Positions 1 to 9,638 of a stretch of DNA of 64,000 nt are shown one piece after another. The notes below the pieces were generated by a model. That model ran no database searches and was not told the DNA's origin. It saw nothing but the letters and a program-made list of their open reading frames with translations. Location: the NCBI RefSeq assembly GCF_014695375.1, contig NZ_JACJOG010000028.1, forward strand, positions 62,001-126,000. Reading direction: 5' to 3'. The DNA comes from Coleofasciculus sp. FACHB-T130 (GTDB lineage Bacteria; Cyanobacteriota; Cyanobacteriia; Cyanobacteriales; FACHB-T130). The translations under genes and the position numbers were made by a program. Within the stretch, counting starts at the first letter, position 1, and each line of letters starts with the position of its first letter.

Positions 1-2
1 GA

Positions 3-560
3 ACTGGAACAGCTTACTTGTTCATCTACCTAATTTTGACCGTATTTCTGACCGGCTTGATGGTGGGAAGAACCCCAGAATTTTTGGGGCGAAAAGTTGA
101 GAAAAAAGAAATCGTTCTTGCCAGCGTCGTGCTACTCATCCACCCGATAGCAGTATTAATTCCCTCAGCCATTACTCTTTCTTTTCCTAACACCCTCGCT
201 GGAATCAGCAATCCCGGCTTTCACGGCATCTCCCAAGTCGTCTACGAGTACACTTCAGCCGCTGCCAACAACGGATCGGGCTTTGAAGGATTGGGCGACA
301 CTACCCTGTGGTGGAACTTGAGTACCTGTTTCAGCCTCTTACTCGGTCGCTATATCCCGATTATCGCCATGCTGCTGTTAGCTGACAGCATGGCTCACAA
401 ACAACCAGTACCCGAAACTACCGGAACCCTCCGCACCGATACGCTTCTATTTACCGCCGTCACCGCGGGAATCCTCTTGATTTTAGGCGCGTTAACCTTC
501 TTCCCAGTTTTAGCACTTGGTCCGATAGCCGAAGCCTTCCAAATTGCTAAAGGAGGATAA
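3..560 (+). CDS. kdpA: Potassium-transporting ATPase subunit KdpA, C-terminal part
   Basis: This is the C-terminal third of KdpA, the channel-like subunit of the high-affinity P-type K+ pump KdpFABC in the cytoplasmic membrane. The frame is open from the first bases of the window, so the gene starts upstream and the TTG at 18 is internal. The segment [14 protein letters not shown] and the stretch [18 protein letters not shown] are typical of the last selectivity-filter repeat and of the loops near the KdpA C-terminus, and three or more hydrophobic helices follow. It is the first visible gene of a kdpA-B-F/G-C-D operon, with 60 bases to kdpB. The promoter lies outside the window. Family assignment is secure; only completeness is unknown. 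Confidence 0.95.
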   Translation, partial: TGTAYLFIYLILTVFLTGLMVGRTPEFLGRKVEKKEIVLASVVLLIHPIAVLIPSAITLSFPNTLAGISNPGFHGISQVVYEYTSAAANNGSGFEGLGDTTLWWNLSTCFSLLLGRYIPIIAMLLLADSMAHKQPVPETTGTLRTDTLLFTAVTAGILLILGALTFFPVLALGPIAEAFQIAKGG

Positions 561-620
561 ATAAACCCTACTTTCCTCCTCTGTGTGCGTTCTCTGCGGT
601 TAGTTTCTCCCTGACTACTT

Positions 621-2723
621 ATGACATCTGAAAATTCGACTTCGCCTCAACAGATTCGCCAACCACGCCAACCACGTTCTTCGCGTAAACATACCTCCAA
701 GGTAAATACCAAAGGGCTTTATCAGAGAGCCTTCCGGGATGCTTTTGTCAAGCTCAACCCACGAATGATGCTGAAAAATCCAGTCATGTTTCTAGTGTGG
801 GTTGGTACCATCATCACTGCACTGGTAACAATTGACCCAAATTTGTTTGGCACAGTACCGGGCGAAAACCAGCGCCTATTTAATGGTCTAATTACCGTAA
901 TTCTGCTATTTACCCTGCTATTTGCTAATTTTGCGGAAGCGGTGGCAGAAGGACGCGGTAAGGCACAAGCTGACTCGATGCGGGCAACAAAATCCGACAC
1001 AACTGCTCGGAAATTATTGCCCGATGGCTCAATTGAAGAAGTCTCTTCAACTAATTTAAGGCAAGGCGATCGCATAAAAGTGATTGCTGGTGACACCATC
1101 CCCGCCGATGGGGAAGTAATTGCGGGTGTCGCCTCCGTTGATGAATCGGCAATTACTGGGGAATCTGCGCCAGTGTTGAAAGAACCCGGCTCAGATATTG
1201 CGAGTTCTGTTACCGGCGGCACGAAAATTATCTCTGATCAACTAACTCTGCGAGTAACATCCGACCCAGGTAAGGGATTTTTAGACCGGATGATTGCTTT
1301 AGTGGAAGGCGCAGAACGTAGCAAAACACCCAACGAAATCGCCTTGACGGTATTGCTGGCAGTTCTGACTCAGGTGTTTCTGATTGTCGTAGCAACGCTG
1401 CCATCATACGGAAACTACGTTAATAATCCGGTGGGCGTAGCCACGCTGATTGCTCTGTTAGTGGCGCTGATTCCTACCACGATTGGCGGCTTGCTGAGTG
1501 CGATCGGGATTGCCGGGATGGACAGAGTAGCCCAGTTTAACGTGGTAGCGACATCTGGACGAGCCGTAGAAGCGTGTGGCGATGTCAATACCCTGATTTT
1601 GGACAAAACGGGCACGATTACCTTAGGAAACCGTTTAGCTGAGGAATTCATCCCAGTTAACGGTCATTCGATGGATGAGATTGCCAAAGTTGCTCTGGCT
1701 GCCAGCGTATTTGATGAGACGCCAGAAGGCAAGTCAATTGTCAGACTCGCAGAGAAGTTAGGGTCAACAGTAGATTTTGACCGCAATGCAGCTGAAGCAA
1801 TCGAATTTTCTGCCAAAACACGCATGAGCGGTACGGATTTGCCCGATGGTCGTGAAGTCCGTAAGGGTGCGGTAGATGCGATCAAGGGATTTGTGCGTTC
1901 CCGTGGCGGTAATCTGGCACCAGACCTCGATGCCGCCTACGAAAAAGTTTCCCGGCTCGGTGGTACACCTCTAGCCGTTTGTCAAGGCAGCGACATCTAC
2001 GGCATCATTTACCTGAAAGATGTCATTAAACCAGGAATACGCGATCGCTTTGACCAACTGCGGCGGATGGGCGTTCGCACCGTGATGTTAACTGGCGACA
2101 ACCGAATCACCGCTTCCGTTATCGCCCAAGAAGCCGGAGTCGATGACTTCATCGCCGAAGCTACGCCAGAAGACAAAATCGCCGTGATTCAGCGCGAACA
2201 AGCAGCAGGTAAATTGGTTGCCATGACTGGCGATGGCACCAACGATGCCCCAGCCTTGGCTCAAGCGAATGTGGGTGTAGCGATGAACTCTGGCACTCAG
2301 GCGGCGAAAGAAGCGGCGAATATGGTGGATTTGGATTCTGACCCCACCAAGTTAATCGACTTAGTGACAATCGGCAAACAACTGTTAATTACTCGCGGGG
2401 CGCTGACTACTTTTTCCCTTTCAAATGATATAGCCAAATACTTCGCGATCATCCCCGCGATATTTGCTTCATCTGGAATTAATAGTCTCAATCTTATGGG
2501 ATTAGCGAGTGCCAAATCGGCGGTTTTATCAGCTCTGATTTACAACGCTTTGATTATTCCCGCTTTGATTCCTTTGGCGCTGACTGGAGTTAAATTCAGA
2601 CCGCTCACGGCTAATCAATTGCTGCAACGAAATATCCTAATTTATGGCTTGGGTGGAGTGATTGCGCCGTTTATTGCAATTAAAGTAATTGATGTTTTGA
2701 TTGCTGCTGTGGGTTTAGCTTAA
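621..2723 (+). CDS. kdpB: Potassium-transporting ATPase ATP-binding subunit KdpB
   Basis: KdpB is the catalytic P-type ATPase subunit that couples ATP hydrolysis to K+ uptake through KdpA. The protein has 700 residues, the usual length. It shows the actuator motif TGES, the phosphorylation motif DKTGT with the aspartate at about residue 328, the TGDN motif, and the hinge motif GDGTNDAP. Hydrophobic helices lie near residues 50-100, 240-300 and 600-700. A Ser/Arg/Gln-rich N-terminal extension of about 35 residues precedes the first helix. The gene sits 60 bases after kdpA and 47 before the small subunit gene, consistent with one transcript. It is normally induced by K+ limitation or osmotic stress; no operator is visible here. 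Confidence 0.97.
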   Translation: MTSENSTSPQQIRQPRQPRSSRKHTSKVNTKGLYQRAFRDAFVKLNPRMMLKNPVMFLVWVGTIITALVTIDPNLFGTVPGENQRLFNGLITVILLFTLLFANFAEAVAEGRGKAQADSMRATKSDTTARKLLPDGSIEEVSSTNLRQGDRIKVIAGDTIPADGEVIAGVASVDESAITGESAPVLKEPGSDIASSVTGGTKIISDQLTLRVTSDPGKGFLDRMIALVEGAERSKTPNEIALTVLLAVLTQVFLIVVATLPSYGNYVNNPVGVATLIALLVALIPTTIGGLLSAIGIAGMDRVAQFNVVATSGRAVEACGDVNTLILDKTGTITLGNRLAEEFIPVNGHSMDEIAKVALAASVFDETPEGKSIVRLAEKLGSTVDFDRNAAEAIEFSAKTRMSGTDLPDGREVRKGAVDAIKGFVRSRGGNLAPDLDAAYEKVSRLGGTPLAVCQGSDIYGIIYLKDVIKPGIRDRFDQLRRMGVRTVMLTGDNRITASVIAQEAGVDDFIAEATPEDKIAVIQREQAAGKLVAMTGDGTNDAPALAQANVGVAMNSGTQAAKEAANMVDLDSDPTKLIDLVTIGKQLLITRGALTTFSLSNDIAKYFAIIPAIFASSGINSLNLMGLASAKSAVLSALIYNALIIPALIPLALTGVKFRPLTANQLLQRNILIYGLGGVIAPFIAIKVIDVLIAAVGLA

Positions 2724-2770
2724 AAAGAACCGCTCCAGAACACAAAGAGAAGGAGCGAACACGGAGATTT

Positions 2771-3037
2771 ATGAAGCGATTTAATTTGAGTGAGATATTT
2801 TCGGTGGAAATGGTTCAGAGTATTGATTTGTTGAAGGCGCAATGGCGCAAGCAACCTTTGCTGCGGCAACTATTTATTCTGTTGTGCTTGAATCTGCTGA
2901 TAACGCCAGCTGTGCAAGCCGCAACCGGAGGAACTCTTTCTTCAGGACAAACTTTCTGGTTGATGGCACTCGGTCTACTAACGATAACCTTGTCGATTTA
3001 CCTGTTTGTGGTTATTTTCCAACCGGAACGCTTCTAA
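2771..3037 (+). CDS. Small Kdp membrane subunit (KdpF/KdpG-like)
   Basis: An 88-residue protein with two hydrophobic segments, near residues 35-52 and 63-83. The last 13 residues (IYLFVVIFQPERF) look like KdpF, the short subunit that stabilises the Kdp complex, while the N-terminal 55 residues are extra. In Anabaena kdp operons a gene named kdpG occupies this place between kdpB and kdpC; equating this gene with kdpG rests on position and size. A purine-rich AAGGAGCG about 14 bases upstream may serve as ribosome binding site, though AACACGGAG lies closer to the ATG. The gap to kdpC is under 100 bases. Function as a pump subunit is inferred from context and the KdpF-like end. Confidence 0.8.
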   Translation: MKRFNLSEIFSVEMVQSIDLLKAQWRKQPLLRQLFILLCLNLLITPAVQAATGGTLSSGQTFWLMALGLLTITLSIYLFVVIFQPERF

Positions 3038-3133
3038 AAAACATTTTTGAGGTTTGAATTTTCAATAAAACTCAAAGCTCTGCAAGGGCAGGGTATCCCG
3101 GCTCCTACAAAACTCCCATTTTTTAGGTCTTTT

Positions 3134-3742
3134 ATGCGAGAAACTATTAAAGCAATTCGAGTCGCCTTAGTTCTCTGGATACTAACAGCAATCATTTATC
3201 CCTTGTTCACGATAATAGTTGGGCAAGTTTTGTTTTCCTATCAGGCAAATGGCAGCATCATCGAAAATCAAGGACGAGTCTATGGCTCTGCCTTAATAGG
3301 TCAACCCTTCTCTTCTCCTCAATATTTCACAAGTCGTCCTAGCACGACGAACTACAGCAGCTTTACAGCCGCAGAACGCGATCCAAAGAATATAAGTCAA
3401 ATCACTGGTGTATCTGGTGCCAGCAACCTTGCTCCTACCAATCCAGATTTACTCAAGCGAGTAGAAGCGACAACCCAACAATTGAAAGCGTCTGGTATCC
3501 AGCCCACAGCCGATATAGTTTACACCTCTGGCTCTAGCTTAGATCCTCATATCAGCGTAGAAACTGCCTATAACCAAGCCGCAAGGGTGGCGGCGGCTCG
3601 CTCTTTATCAGCAGATCGAGTTCAAGCATTAATTCCCAAATACACTGATGGTAGATTTTTGGGGATTTTCGGAGAACCTGGGGTGAATGTCCTCAAGTTG
3701 AATTTAGCGTTAGATAATTTACAATCTGCCAGTAATTTATAG
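3134..3742 (+). CDS. kdpC: Potassium-transporting ATPase subunit KdpC
   Basis: KdpC is the single-span subunit that supports ATP binding by KdpB and complex assembly. From the ATG at 3134 it has 202 residues: a membrane helix near residues 9-32, then a periplasmic domain with the family signatures GSALIGQPFSSPQYFTSRPS and DPHIS. A TTG at 3047 would add 29 residues without similarity to the usual MRETIKAIR-like start; the ATG is preferred because the helix then begins at the normal distance and TAGG precedes it by a few bases. It ends 47 bases before kdpD, a gap mostly filled with heptamer repeats. Confidence 0.93.
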   Translation: MRETIKAIRVALVLWILTAIIYPLFTIIVGQVLFSYQANGSIIENQGRVYGSALIGQPFSSPQYFTSRPSTTNYSSFTAAERDPKNISQITGVSGASNLAPTNPDLLKRVEATTQQLKASGIQPTADIVYTSGSSLDPHISVETAYNQAARVAAARSLSADRVQALIPKYTDGRFLGIFGEPGVNVLKLNLALDNLQSASNL

Positions 3743-3756
3743 TTCATCGTGAAAGG

Positions 3757-3789
3757 CAATGAACAATGAACAATTAACATCTAACAATT
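3757..3789 (+). repeat. Heptamer tandem repeat in the kdpC-kdpD gap
   Basis: Read in steps of seven the sequence is CAATGAA, CAATGAA, CAATTAA, CATCTAA, CAATT, ending at the kdpD ATG. It belongs with the other heptamer tracts of this window in showing the seven-base period and an intergenic position. The repeat occupies the place where the kdpD ribosome binding site would lie, so that site is poor. Confidence 0.6.
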
Positions 3790-4923
3790 ATGATTCCTAA
3801 AAGTGAGTTTTCAGGAGCGCTGAATTCTAACATTCGTCCCGCCCGACGAGGCAACCACAAAATATACATTGGCATGGCTCCCGGTGTCGGCAAAACTTAC
3901 CGGATGCTGGAAGAAGCCCACCAACTTAAACAGGAAGGGATTGATGTTGTTATCGGGTTGCTGGAAACCCACGGGCGAAAGGAGACGGCTCAAAAAGCTC
4001 AGGGGCTGGAGATAATACCCCGTAAAACAATTATTAGAGGCGGGATGACTCTGACAGAAATGGATACAGATACCATTTTGGAGCGTCAGCCGCAGTTGGT
4101 GTTAGTAGATGAACTGGCGCATACAAATGTCCCCGGTTCCGTACGGGAAAAGCGCTACCAAGATGTTGAGGTAATTTTGGATGCGGGAATTGATGTCAAT
4201 TCTACGGTAAATATCCAGCATCTAGAAAGTCTCAATGATTTGGTGGCGCGAATTACTGGCGTTGTGGTACGAGAACGCATTCCAGATCGGTTGTTGGATG
4301 AAGCAACGCAAGTAGTGGTGATTGACGTTACGCCGGAAACTTTGGAAGAAAGGCTAGTGGAGGGAAAAATCTACGCGCCGGATAAGATAGATCGGGCGCT
4401 ACAAAATTTCTTTCAACGGCGTCATTTAGTAGCGTTGCGAGAGCTGGCACTACGCGAGGTGGCGGACAACGTTGAAGAGGACGCGATTACTTCTACACCC
4501 AGTGATGGATTTTGCTCAGTTCACGAACGGGTGCTGGTGTGTATTTCGACTTATCCAAATTCGGTACAACTGTTGCGACGCGGGGCGCGAATTGCTGATT
4601 ATATGAGGGGTCGCCTGTATGCGGTGTTTGTGTCCCATCCGGAACGCTTTTTGACTAAGGAAGAAAGTTTATATATTGAAACTTGCGAGAAGCTAACTTT
4701 GGAATTTGGCGGGGAATTTTTAAGAGTAACTAATCTTGACGTACCGCAGGCGATTGCCTCTGTTGCTCAACAGTATCGGATTACTCAAGTGGTGCTTGGG
4801 CATTCTCAAAAATCTCGTTGGGAGTTATTCTGGAAGGGGTCTTTTGTCCAGAAGTTGATGCGCTATCTCAAAAATATCGATTTGCACATCATTGCAGCTG
4901 AACAAACCTCATCTAAGCAATAA
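3790..4923 (+). CDS. kdpD: Short KdpD: N-terminal sensor domain plus USP, no histidine kinase
   Basis: This 377-residue protein corresponds to the N-terminal half of the KdpD sensor. Residues about 25-235 form the KdpD domain with Walker A PGVGKT (residues 31-36) and a Walker B-like segment LVLVDELAHTNVPG. Residues about 245-370 resemble the universal stress protein domain. The four membrane helices, GAF, HisKA and ATPase domains of the roughly 900-residue enterobacterial KdpD are absent, and the stop is followed by an unrelated gene, so this is a genuine short form and not a frameshift product. Short KdpD proteins at the end of kdp operons are known from Anabaena. No kdpE response regulator is in the window, so the partner kinase must be elsewhere or the protein acts by another route. 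Confidence 0.93.
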   Translation: MIPKSEFSGALNSNIRPARRGNHKIYIGMAPGVGKTYRMLEEAHQLKQEGIDVVIGLLETHGRKETAQKAQGLEIIPRKTIIRGGMTLTEMDTDTILERQPQLVLVDELAHTNVPGSVREKRYQDVEVILDAGIDVNSTVNIQHLESLNDLVARITGVVVRERIPDRLLDEATQVVVIDVTPETLEERLVEGKIYAPDKIDRALQNFFQRRHLVALRELALREVADNVEEDAITSTPSDGFCSVHERVLVCISTYPNSVQLLRRGARIADYMRGRLYAVFVSHPERFLTKEESLYIETCEKLTLEFGGEFLRVTNLDVPQAIASVAQQYRITQVVLGHSQKSRWELFWKGSFVQKLMRYLKNIDLHIIAAEQTSSKQ

Positions 4924-4966
4924 ATACAACTAATTAAGTTTTCAGGGTTAATTTTTAATTACTAAA

Positions 4967-6235
4967 ATGATGCGCGTAATTGGTTTGATAAGCGGCACGT
5001 CGGTAGATGGTATTGACGCCGCTTTAGTAGAAATTTCTGGTAAAGACTTAGATATAAAAGTGACTCTGCTAGCAGGAGCCACCTATCCTTATCCAGATGC
5101 GCTCTCAAAGCAAATTCTAGAAGTTTGTGGCGGGTCATCCTTGTCAATGGAAGAATTTGCCCAATTAGATGATGCGATCGCTTACACCTTCGCACAAGCA
5201 GCCCAAAACATTCAAAACAGCAACCCCCCAGCCGAGTTAATTGGCTCTCACGGACAAACTGTTTTTCATCGCCCGCCCACAGAGCAGGGGAGAGAGGGAA
5301 AAGAAGAGACTTCATCTTTTATCCTCAATCCTTCACTCAGTCCTCAGTCCTCAGTCCTCGACCCTTCACTCAGTCCTCAGTCATCCGTCCTCAGCACTCC
5401 TTTAGGTTACAGTCTGCAATTAGGTCGGGGTGCCTTAATTGCCCATCTGACAGGTATTCCCACAGTAAGTAATTTCCGGGCGGCGGATATTGCCGCCGGT
5501 GGACAAGGTGCGCCTATGGTGCCAGCAGTAGATGCTTATTTATTGAGCCACCCTGACAAGTACCGATGTGTCCAAAATATTGGCGGTATCGGGAATGTCA
5601 CTTACCTCCCAGCGCGTCGGGACAGCTGGCTAGAAGAGATCCGAGGCTGGGACACCGGGCCGGGAAATGCGCTTCTAGACCTGGCGGTGCAGTATTTAAC
5701 GAATGGAGCCAAAACCTACGATCAAGATGGAGCTTGGGCGGCAGCAGGCACAATCTGCCACGATTTAGTAGAGCAATGGCTCCAGCAAGATTACTTCCAG
5801 CAGCAACCGCCCAAATCAACGGGTCGAGAGCTATTTAGCTACACCTATCTCCGGCAGTGTATCGCAGATGCCTCTGCTTATGAGTTGAGTAGCGCTGATC
5901 TGCTGGCAACGCTGACTGAACTCACTGCTGCGTCAATTGTTCATAGTTACCGCACTTTCCTGCCGCAGATGCCTGACGAGGTGTTATTGTGTGGCGGTGG
6001 TAGCCGCAATCTCTACTTAAAACAGCGCCTACAAGCGACTTTACAACCCGTGCCAGTGTTGACAACGGATGAAGCAGGTGTGAATGCTGATTTCAAAGAA
6101 GCGATCGCTTTCGCTGTTTTGGCATATTGGCGTCAGTTAGGCATCCCTGGCAATCTTCCCCAAGTGACCGGCGCAACTTCTGCCGTACTACTTGGAGAAG
6201 TTTATTTTCCTACAAATCTCAAAGCTCTGCAGTGA
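4967..6235 (+). CDS. anmK: Anhydro-N-acetylmuramic acid kinase
   Basis: AnmK phosphorylates 1,6-anhydro-N-acetylmuramic acid during recycling of cell-wall fragments in the cytoplasm. The N-terminus has the phosphate-binding motif [30 protein letters not shown] and LCGGGSRN follow in the usual order. The protein is 422 residues, roughly 40 longer than typical members. The excess lies between HRPP and [10 protein letters not shown] (about residues 107-147) and is Ser/Pro-rich; it is encoded largely by heptamer repeat DNA at 5321-5397 and contains two near-copies of [10 protein letters not shown]. The reading frame is intact across it. The insertion is in a loop before the conserved LGRG region, so activity may survive; this is inference. 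Confidence 0.95.
   Translation: MMRVIGLISGTSVDGIDAALVEISGKDLDIKVTLLAGATYPYPDALSKQILEVCGGSSLSMEEFAQLDDAIAYTFAQAAQNIQNSNPPAELIGSHGQTVFHRPPTEQGREGKEETSSFILNPSLSPQSSVLDPSLSPQSSVLSTPLGYSLQLGRGALIAHLTGIPTVSNFRAADIAAGGQGAPMVPAVDAYLLSHPDKYRCVQNIGGIGNVTYLPARRDSWLEEIRGWDTGPGNALLDLAVQYLTNGAKTYDQDGAWAAAGTICHDLVEQWLQQDYFQQQPPKSTGRELFSYTYLRQCIADASAYELSSADLLATLTELTAASIVHSYRTFLPQMPDEVLLCGGGSRNLYLKQRLQATLQPVPVLTTDEAGVNADFKEAIAFAVLAYWRQLGIPGNLPQVTGATSAVLLGEVYFPTNLKALQ
5321..5397 (+). repeat. Heptamer-type repeat embedded in anmK
   Basis: The tract contains repeated CCTCAGT/CTCAGTC units and two near-copies of CCTTCACTCAGTCCTCAGTC (starting near 5330 and 5363). The same units make up the non-coding tract at 56611-56737. 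Inside anmK it is translated as Ser/Pro-rich sequence and keeps the frame. Confidence 0.8.
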
Positions 6236-6316
6236 ATGCGTTTCAGCTATTTCTTCATATTAATTTTAGAAATGAAATGGCTAGAATGGCGTGAACGGTT
6301 TTGAAAAAGGGCTGCT

Positions 6317-9300
6317 ATGACGACCTTCCCGCCTCAAAAAAACACAGCTCACGATCGGCGTCGGTGTTATTGCCTAAATCCTAATTGTCAGCAGCCAGAA
6401 AATCCTGGAAATGCCGCAATCTGCGAAAGTTGCGGATCGCAATTACTGCTGAGCGATCGCTATCGTGCGATTAAACCGATTGGTCAAGGAGGTATGGGGA
6501 GAACTTTCCTGGCTGTGGATATATCCCAGCCATCGGAACCGCGCTGTGTCATTAAACAGTTTTTTCCTCAACAACAAGGAACTAATAATCGCCAAAAAGC
6601 AGCAGAGTTATTCCGTCAAGAAGCAACTCGCTTAGAGGTTGTTGGGAAACATCATCAAATTCCCGAACTGCTTGCATATTTTGAGCAAGATGACCATCAG
6701 TATTTAGTGCAACAGTTTATCGATGGAGAAAACTTAGCTCAAGAATTAGCCAAAAAAGGACCGTTTAAAGAAATAGAAATTCGGCAACTCCTGCAAAGTT
6801 TGCTGCCAGTGTTGCAATTTGTCCACAGTCAACAGATGATTCACCGGGATATTAAACCCGAAAACATCATCCGCAACCGTCGAGATGGCAAACTCGTGTT
6901 AGTCGATTTTGGCGCAGCAAAGTATGCGACTGAGACGATGCTAGGCAGAACCGGAACGGTTATTGGTTCTGCTGCGTATACGGCTCCCGAACAAGTAAAA
7001 GGGAAAGCGATTTTTGCCAGCGATGTGTATAGTTTGGGTGTTACTTGTATCCATTTGCTCACCCAAATTCCTCCTTTCGATCTAAGCGATACGAGTGAAG
7101 ATACCTGGGTTTGGCGGGATTTCTTGAAGACGCCAGTCAGTAAACAGTTTGGTAGCATTCTCGACAAAATGCTGCAAACAGGTACGAAGCGGCGCTATCA
7201 ATCAGCAGATGAAGTATTGCAAGATTTGAATGGGCGATCGCTCCCAACTACTAAACGTAATTCTAAGAAAAAATGGCTGATAGCCGGTGCCTTCCTATTG
7301 TTTGGATATGCGGGAGTGCGGTACTTAGCTTCGCCTGTGGTAGAGATGGTGACTCAGGAAGTTGAGAGGCAAGCATCTCTGACGGAAGGCAGCTTATTCG
7401 CGATTGTGGATGGACAGGAGCGAGTGTTTCCGTTGAAACATACGGAAGTTGTGGCGAAAGTCACAGGGAATGTGTCGCGGGTGGAGGTAACGCAGACCTT
7501 TGAAAATCCCTTTAACAATCCTTTAGAAGCGGTCTATAAATTTCCACTCCCCGATGAAGCGGCAGTGGATGACATGGAAATAAAAGTAGGCAATCGCATC
7601 ATCCGAGGCGTTATCAAAAAACGCGAAGAAGCAAAGCAAATTTACGAACAAGCCAAACAAGAAGGAAAAACTGCTGCCTTATTAGACCAAGAACGAGACA
7701 ATATTTTTACTCAGTCCTTGGCTAACATCAAACCAGGCGAAAAAATCGATGTCACAATTCGCTACAGTGAAAGCCTGAAGTTTGAAAAAGGTAGCTATGA
7801 ATTTGTCTTTCCTATGGTGGTAGGGCCACGCTATATCTCAGGACCTTCAACGAATAGCAACAGCAATACAAACTCAGTTACCGACACTTCGCAAATCAAT
7901 CCGCCGACTTTACCAGCCGGAAGCCGTTCTGGACAAAATATTGGCGTAACCGTTGAAATCGAAGCCGGGGTGCCAGTCAAAGAAGTGCGATCGCCTTCTC
8001 ATCAAATCCGTACCACTCAAGATGGTCGCATCATGCGGGTTGAATTGAGCAAGGAAAACGCAATTCCGAATAAAGACCTGATTTTACGTTATCAGGTATC
8101 GAGTGCCCAAACCCAGTCCACAGTATTATCAGAGGCGGATGAACGCGGCGGTCACTTTGCCACCTATTTAATTCCAGCCGTGGAATATCAAAGTAATGAG
8201 ATTGTACCCAAAGATGTGGTATTTCTCATGGATACTTCTGGCTCTCAAAGTGGACCGCCAATTGAGCAATCAAAGGAACTGATGCGCCGGTTTATCAATG
8301 GACTCAATCCCGGCGATACCTTTAATGTTGTTGACTTTTCCGATAGCGCGACGCAGCTATCTCCTATACCTTTACCGAATACGCCGCAAAACCGTGAGAA
8401 AGCCCTAAATTATATCAATCGCCTAGATGCTAACGGTGGCACCGAGTTATTTAATGGCATTCAAACTGTGTTGAATTTCCCCGCCGCGCCAGAAGGACGC
8501 CTGCGGAGTATTGTCTTGATTACTGACGGTTTGATCGATCAAGACCAGCAAGCGATCGCAGAAATTAAAAAGAGGCTGAAGCCGGGAAATCGTCTTTATA
8601 GTTTCGGTGTTGGCCCTTCAGTGAACCGCTTCTTGATCGATCGTTTAGCAGAGGAAGGACGGGGCACTTCAGAAGTCGTTCCCCCTAGAGAATCCGCCCA
8701 AAAAGTCGTCGAAAAGTTCTCCCAACAGATCAATAATCCCGTACTTACGAATATCGAAGTGAACTGGGAAGGGAGTGGAAAAGCACCGCAAATCTATCCG
8801 ATCAAACCCCCTGATTTGTTTGCCAATCAGCCTTTGGTGTTATTTGGACGTAAAGGCGATCGCGCTAAAGGAACTTTGCGAATTACTGGAATCGTCGCCG
8901 GTGGTAAACGCTATGAGAAGAAGTTACCGATTGAATTTGATGGCGGTGGCAATAGCGCGATCGCTCAACTTTGGGGACGCGCCCGGATTAAAGATTTGAT
9001 GAATGAAATCTATGCTGGCGAAAACCCAAATAATGTCAAAGCCGTTACCGATACCGCGCTAGCTTATCGGTTGTTGTCGCAATACACCTCCTTTGTTGCT
9101 GTCACGGAAGAAGTGCGAGTCGATTCCAAGAAAACTCAGCAGGTGCAAGTGCCGGTAGAAACGCCAGAGGGTATGAACGCCGAAGCAACGTCTAGCCAAA
9201 ACGGTAACGTGCCTTCACTCAGCCAAGCGCCACCACCTAGCAAAGCGTTAGTTGCTAGCAAACCTACTGCTAGCAAAATGCCGTCAGCACCGTCAGCACC

Positions 9301-9481
9301 GTCAGCAGCGAACAGCCAGCCGCTATCTAGCTCAGCACAGCCATCCAGCCAATCGTTAAATCCCGATCCAGTGCCCGAACCCAGCCAAATCTTAGGCAAC
9401 ATCTTGGCTGTTCTCTTGCTGGGAATGTACTTTGCCTGGAAGCGGTTGAAGGGTTTGAAAAGCACTCCGCCTGGAAACTAA
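6317..9481 (+). CDS. Zinc-ribbon Ser/Thr kinase fused to VIT and VWA domains with a PEP-CTERM-like end
   Basis: A 1054-residue multidomain protein. Residues 17-39 hold five cysteines (C17, C19, C24, C36, C39) like a zinc ribbon. Residues about 50-305 are a Hanks-type kinase: GQGGMGRT loop (57-64), candidate ATP lysine K80, HRDIKPEN (H176) and DFG (197-199). A membrane helix spans about 320-338. Residues about 355-490 match a VIT domain, and 630-800 a VWA domain with the metal site DTSGS (D639). A Ser/Pro/Ala-rich linker follows, then PEP (1020-1022), a hydrophobic helix and a basic cluster KRLKGLK. The predicted topology is kinase inside, VIT-VWA outside. AAAAGGG precedes the ATG. The convergent neighbour is a cyanoexosortase. 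Substrates are unknown. Confidence 0.93.
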   Translation: MTTFPPQKNTAHDRRRCYCLNPNCQQPENPGNAAICESCGSQLLLSDRYRAIKPIGQGGMGRTFLAVDISQPSEPRCVIKQFFPQQQGTNNRQKAAELFRQEATRLEVVGKHHQIPELLAYFEQDDHQYLVQQFIDGENLAQELAKKGPFKEIEIRQLLQSLLPVLQFVHSQQMIHRDIKPENIIRNRRDGKLVLVDFGAAKYATETMLGRTGTVIGSAAYTAPEQVKGKAIFASDVYSLGVTCIHLLTQIPPFDLSDTSEDTWVWRDFLKTPVSKQFGSILDKMLQTGTKRRYQSADEVLQDLNGRSLPTTKRNSKKKWLIAGAFLLFGYAGVRYLASPVVEMVTQEVERQASLTEGSLFAIVDGQERVFPLKHTEVVAKVTGNVSRVEVTQTFENPFNNPLEAVYKFPLPDEAAVDDMEIKVGNRIIRGVIKKREEAKQIYEQAKQEGKTAALLDQERDNIFTQSLANIKPGEKIDVTIRYSESLKFEKGSYEFVFPMVVGPRYISGPSTNSNSNTNSVTDTSQINPPTLPAGSRSGQNIGVTVEIEAGVPVKEVRSPSHQIRTTQDGRIMRVELSKENAIPNKDLILRYQVSSAQTQSTVLSEADERGGHFATYLIPAVEYQSNEIVPKDVVFLMDTSGSQSGPPIEQSKELMRRFINGLNPGDTFNVVDFSDSATQLSPIPLPNTPQNREKALNYINRLDANGGTELFNGIQTVLNFPAAPEGRLRSIVLITDGLIDQDQQAIAEIKKRLKPGNRLYSFGVGPSVNRFLIDRLAEEGRGTSEVVPPRESAQKVVEKFSQQINNPVLTNIEVNWEGSGKAPQIYPIKPPDLFANQPLVLFGRKGDRAKGTLRITGIVAGGKRYEKKLPIEFDGGGNSAIAQLWGRARIKDLMNEIYAGENPNNVKAVTDTALAYRLLSQYTSFVAVTEEVRVDSKKTQQVQVPVETPEGMNAEATSSQNGNVPSLSQAPPPSKALVASKPTASKMPSAPSAPSAANSQPLSSSAQPSSQSLNPDPVPEPSQILGNILAVLLLGMYFAWKRLKGLKSTPPGN
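9374..9460 (+). other. PEP-CTERM-like sorting signal at the end of the kinase-VIT-VWA protein
   Basis: The codons give P-E-P-S-Q, then a hydrophobic stretch of about 17 residues, then FAWKRLKGLK. A PEP motif, a membrane helix and a basic tail within the last 35 residues is the layout recognised by exosortases. It is preceded by a long low-complexity linker, also typical of such proteins. About six residues follow the basic cluster, which is slightly longer than most signals. Confidence 0.65.
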
Positions 9482-9568
9482 TCCCAGTCCACTTTTTTAC
9501 CGCTATATTAAACTTCATCAGTCAAAAATATAGCAATCCTGTTTTAATTGTGAGCTTCCAGCCTTTCC

Positions 9569-9600
9569 GCTCCCCGACTTCGTAAAAGTTGTCGGGGAGC
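9569..9600. terminator. Hairpin between convergent kinase and exosortase genes
   Basis: GCTCCCCGAC at 9569-9578 pairs perfectly with GTCGGGGAGC at 9591-9600, with a 12-base loop. It lies between two convergent genes, so it can serve as a terminator for either; the following T tract is interrupted. Confidence 0.65.
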
Positions 9601-9638
9601 TTGCTTTCACGCATCCTTTAAGAGTGCTATAGGTGCAA

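Noticed and set aside
3047-3133. TTG start giving KdpC 29 more residues
   Set aside because: Family proteins begin at the MRETIKAIR-like segment; the extension is without similarity.
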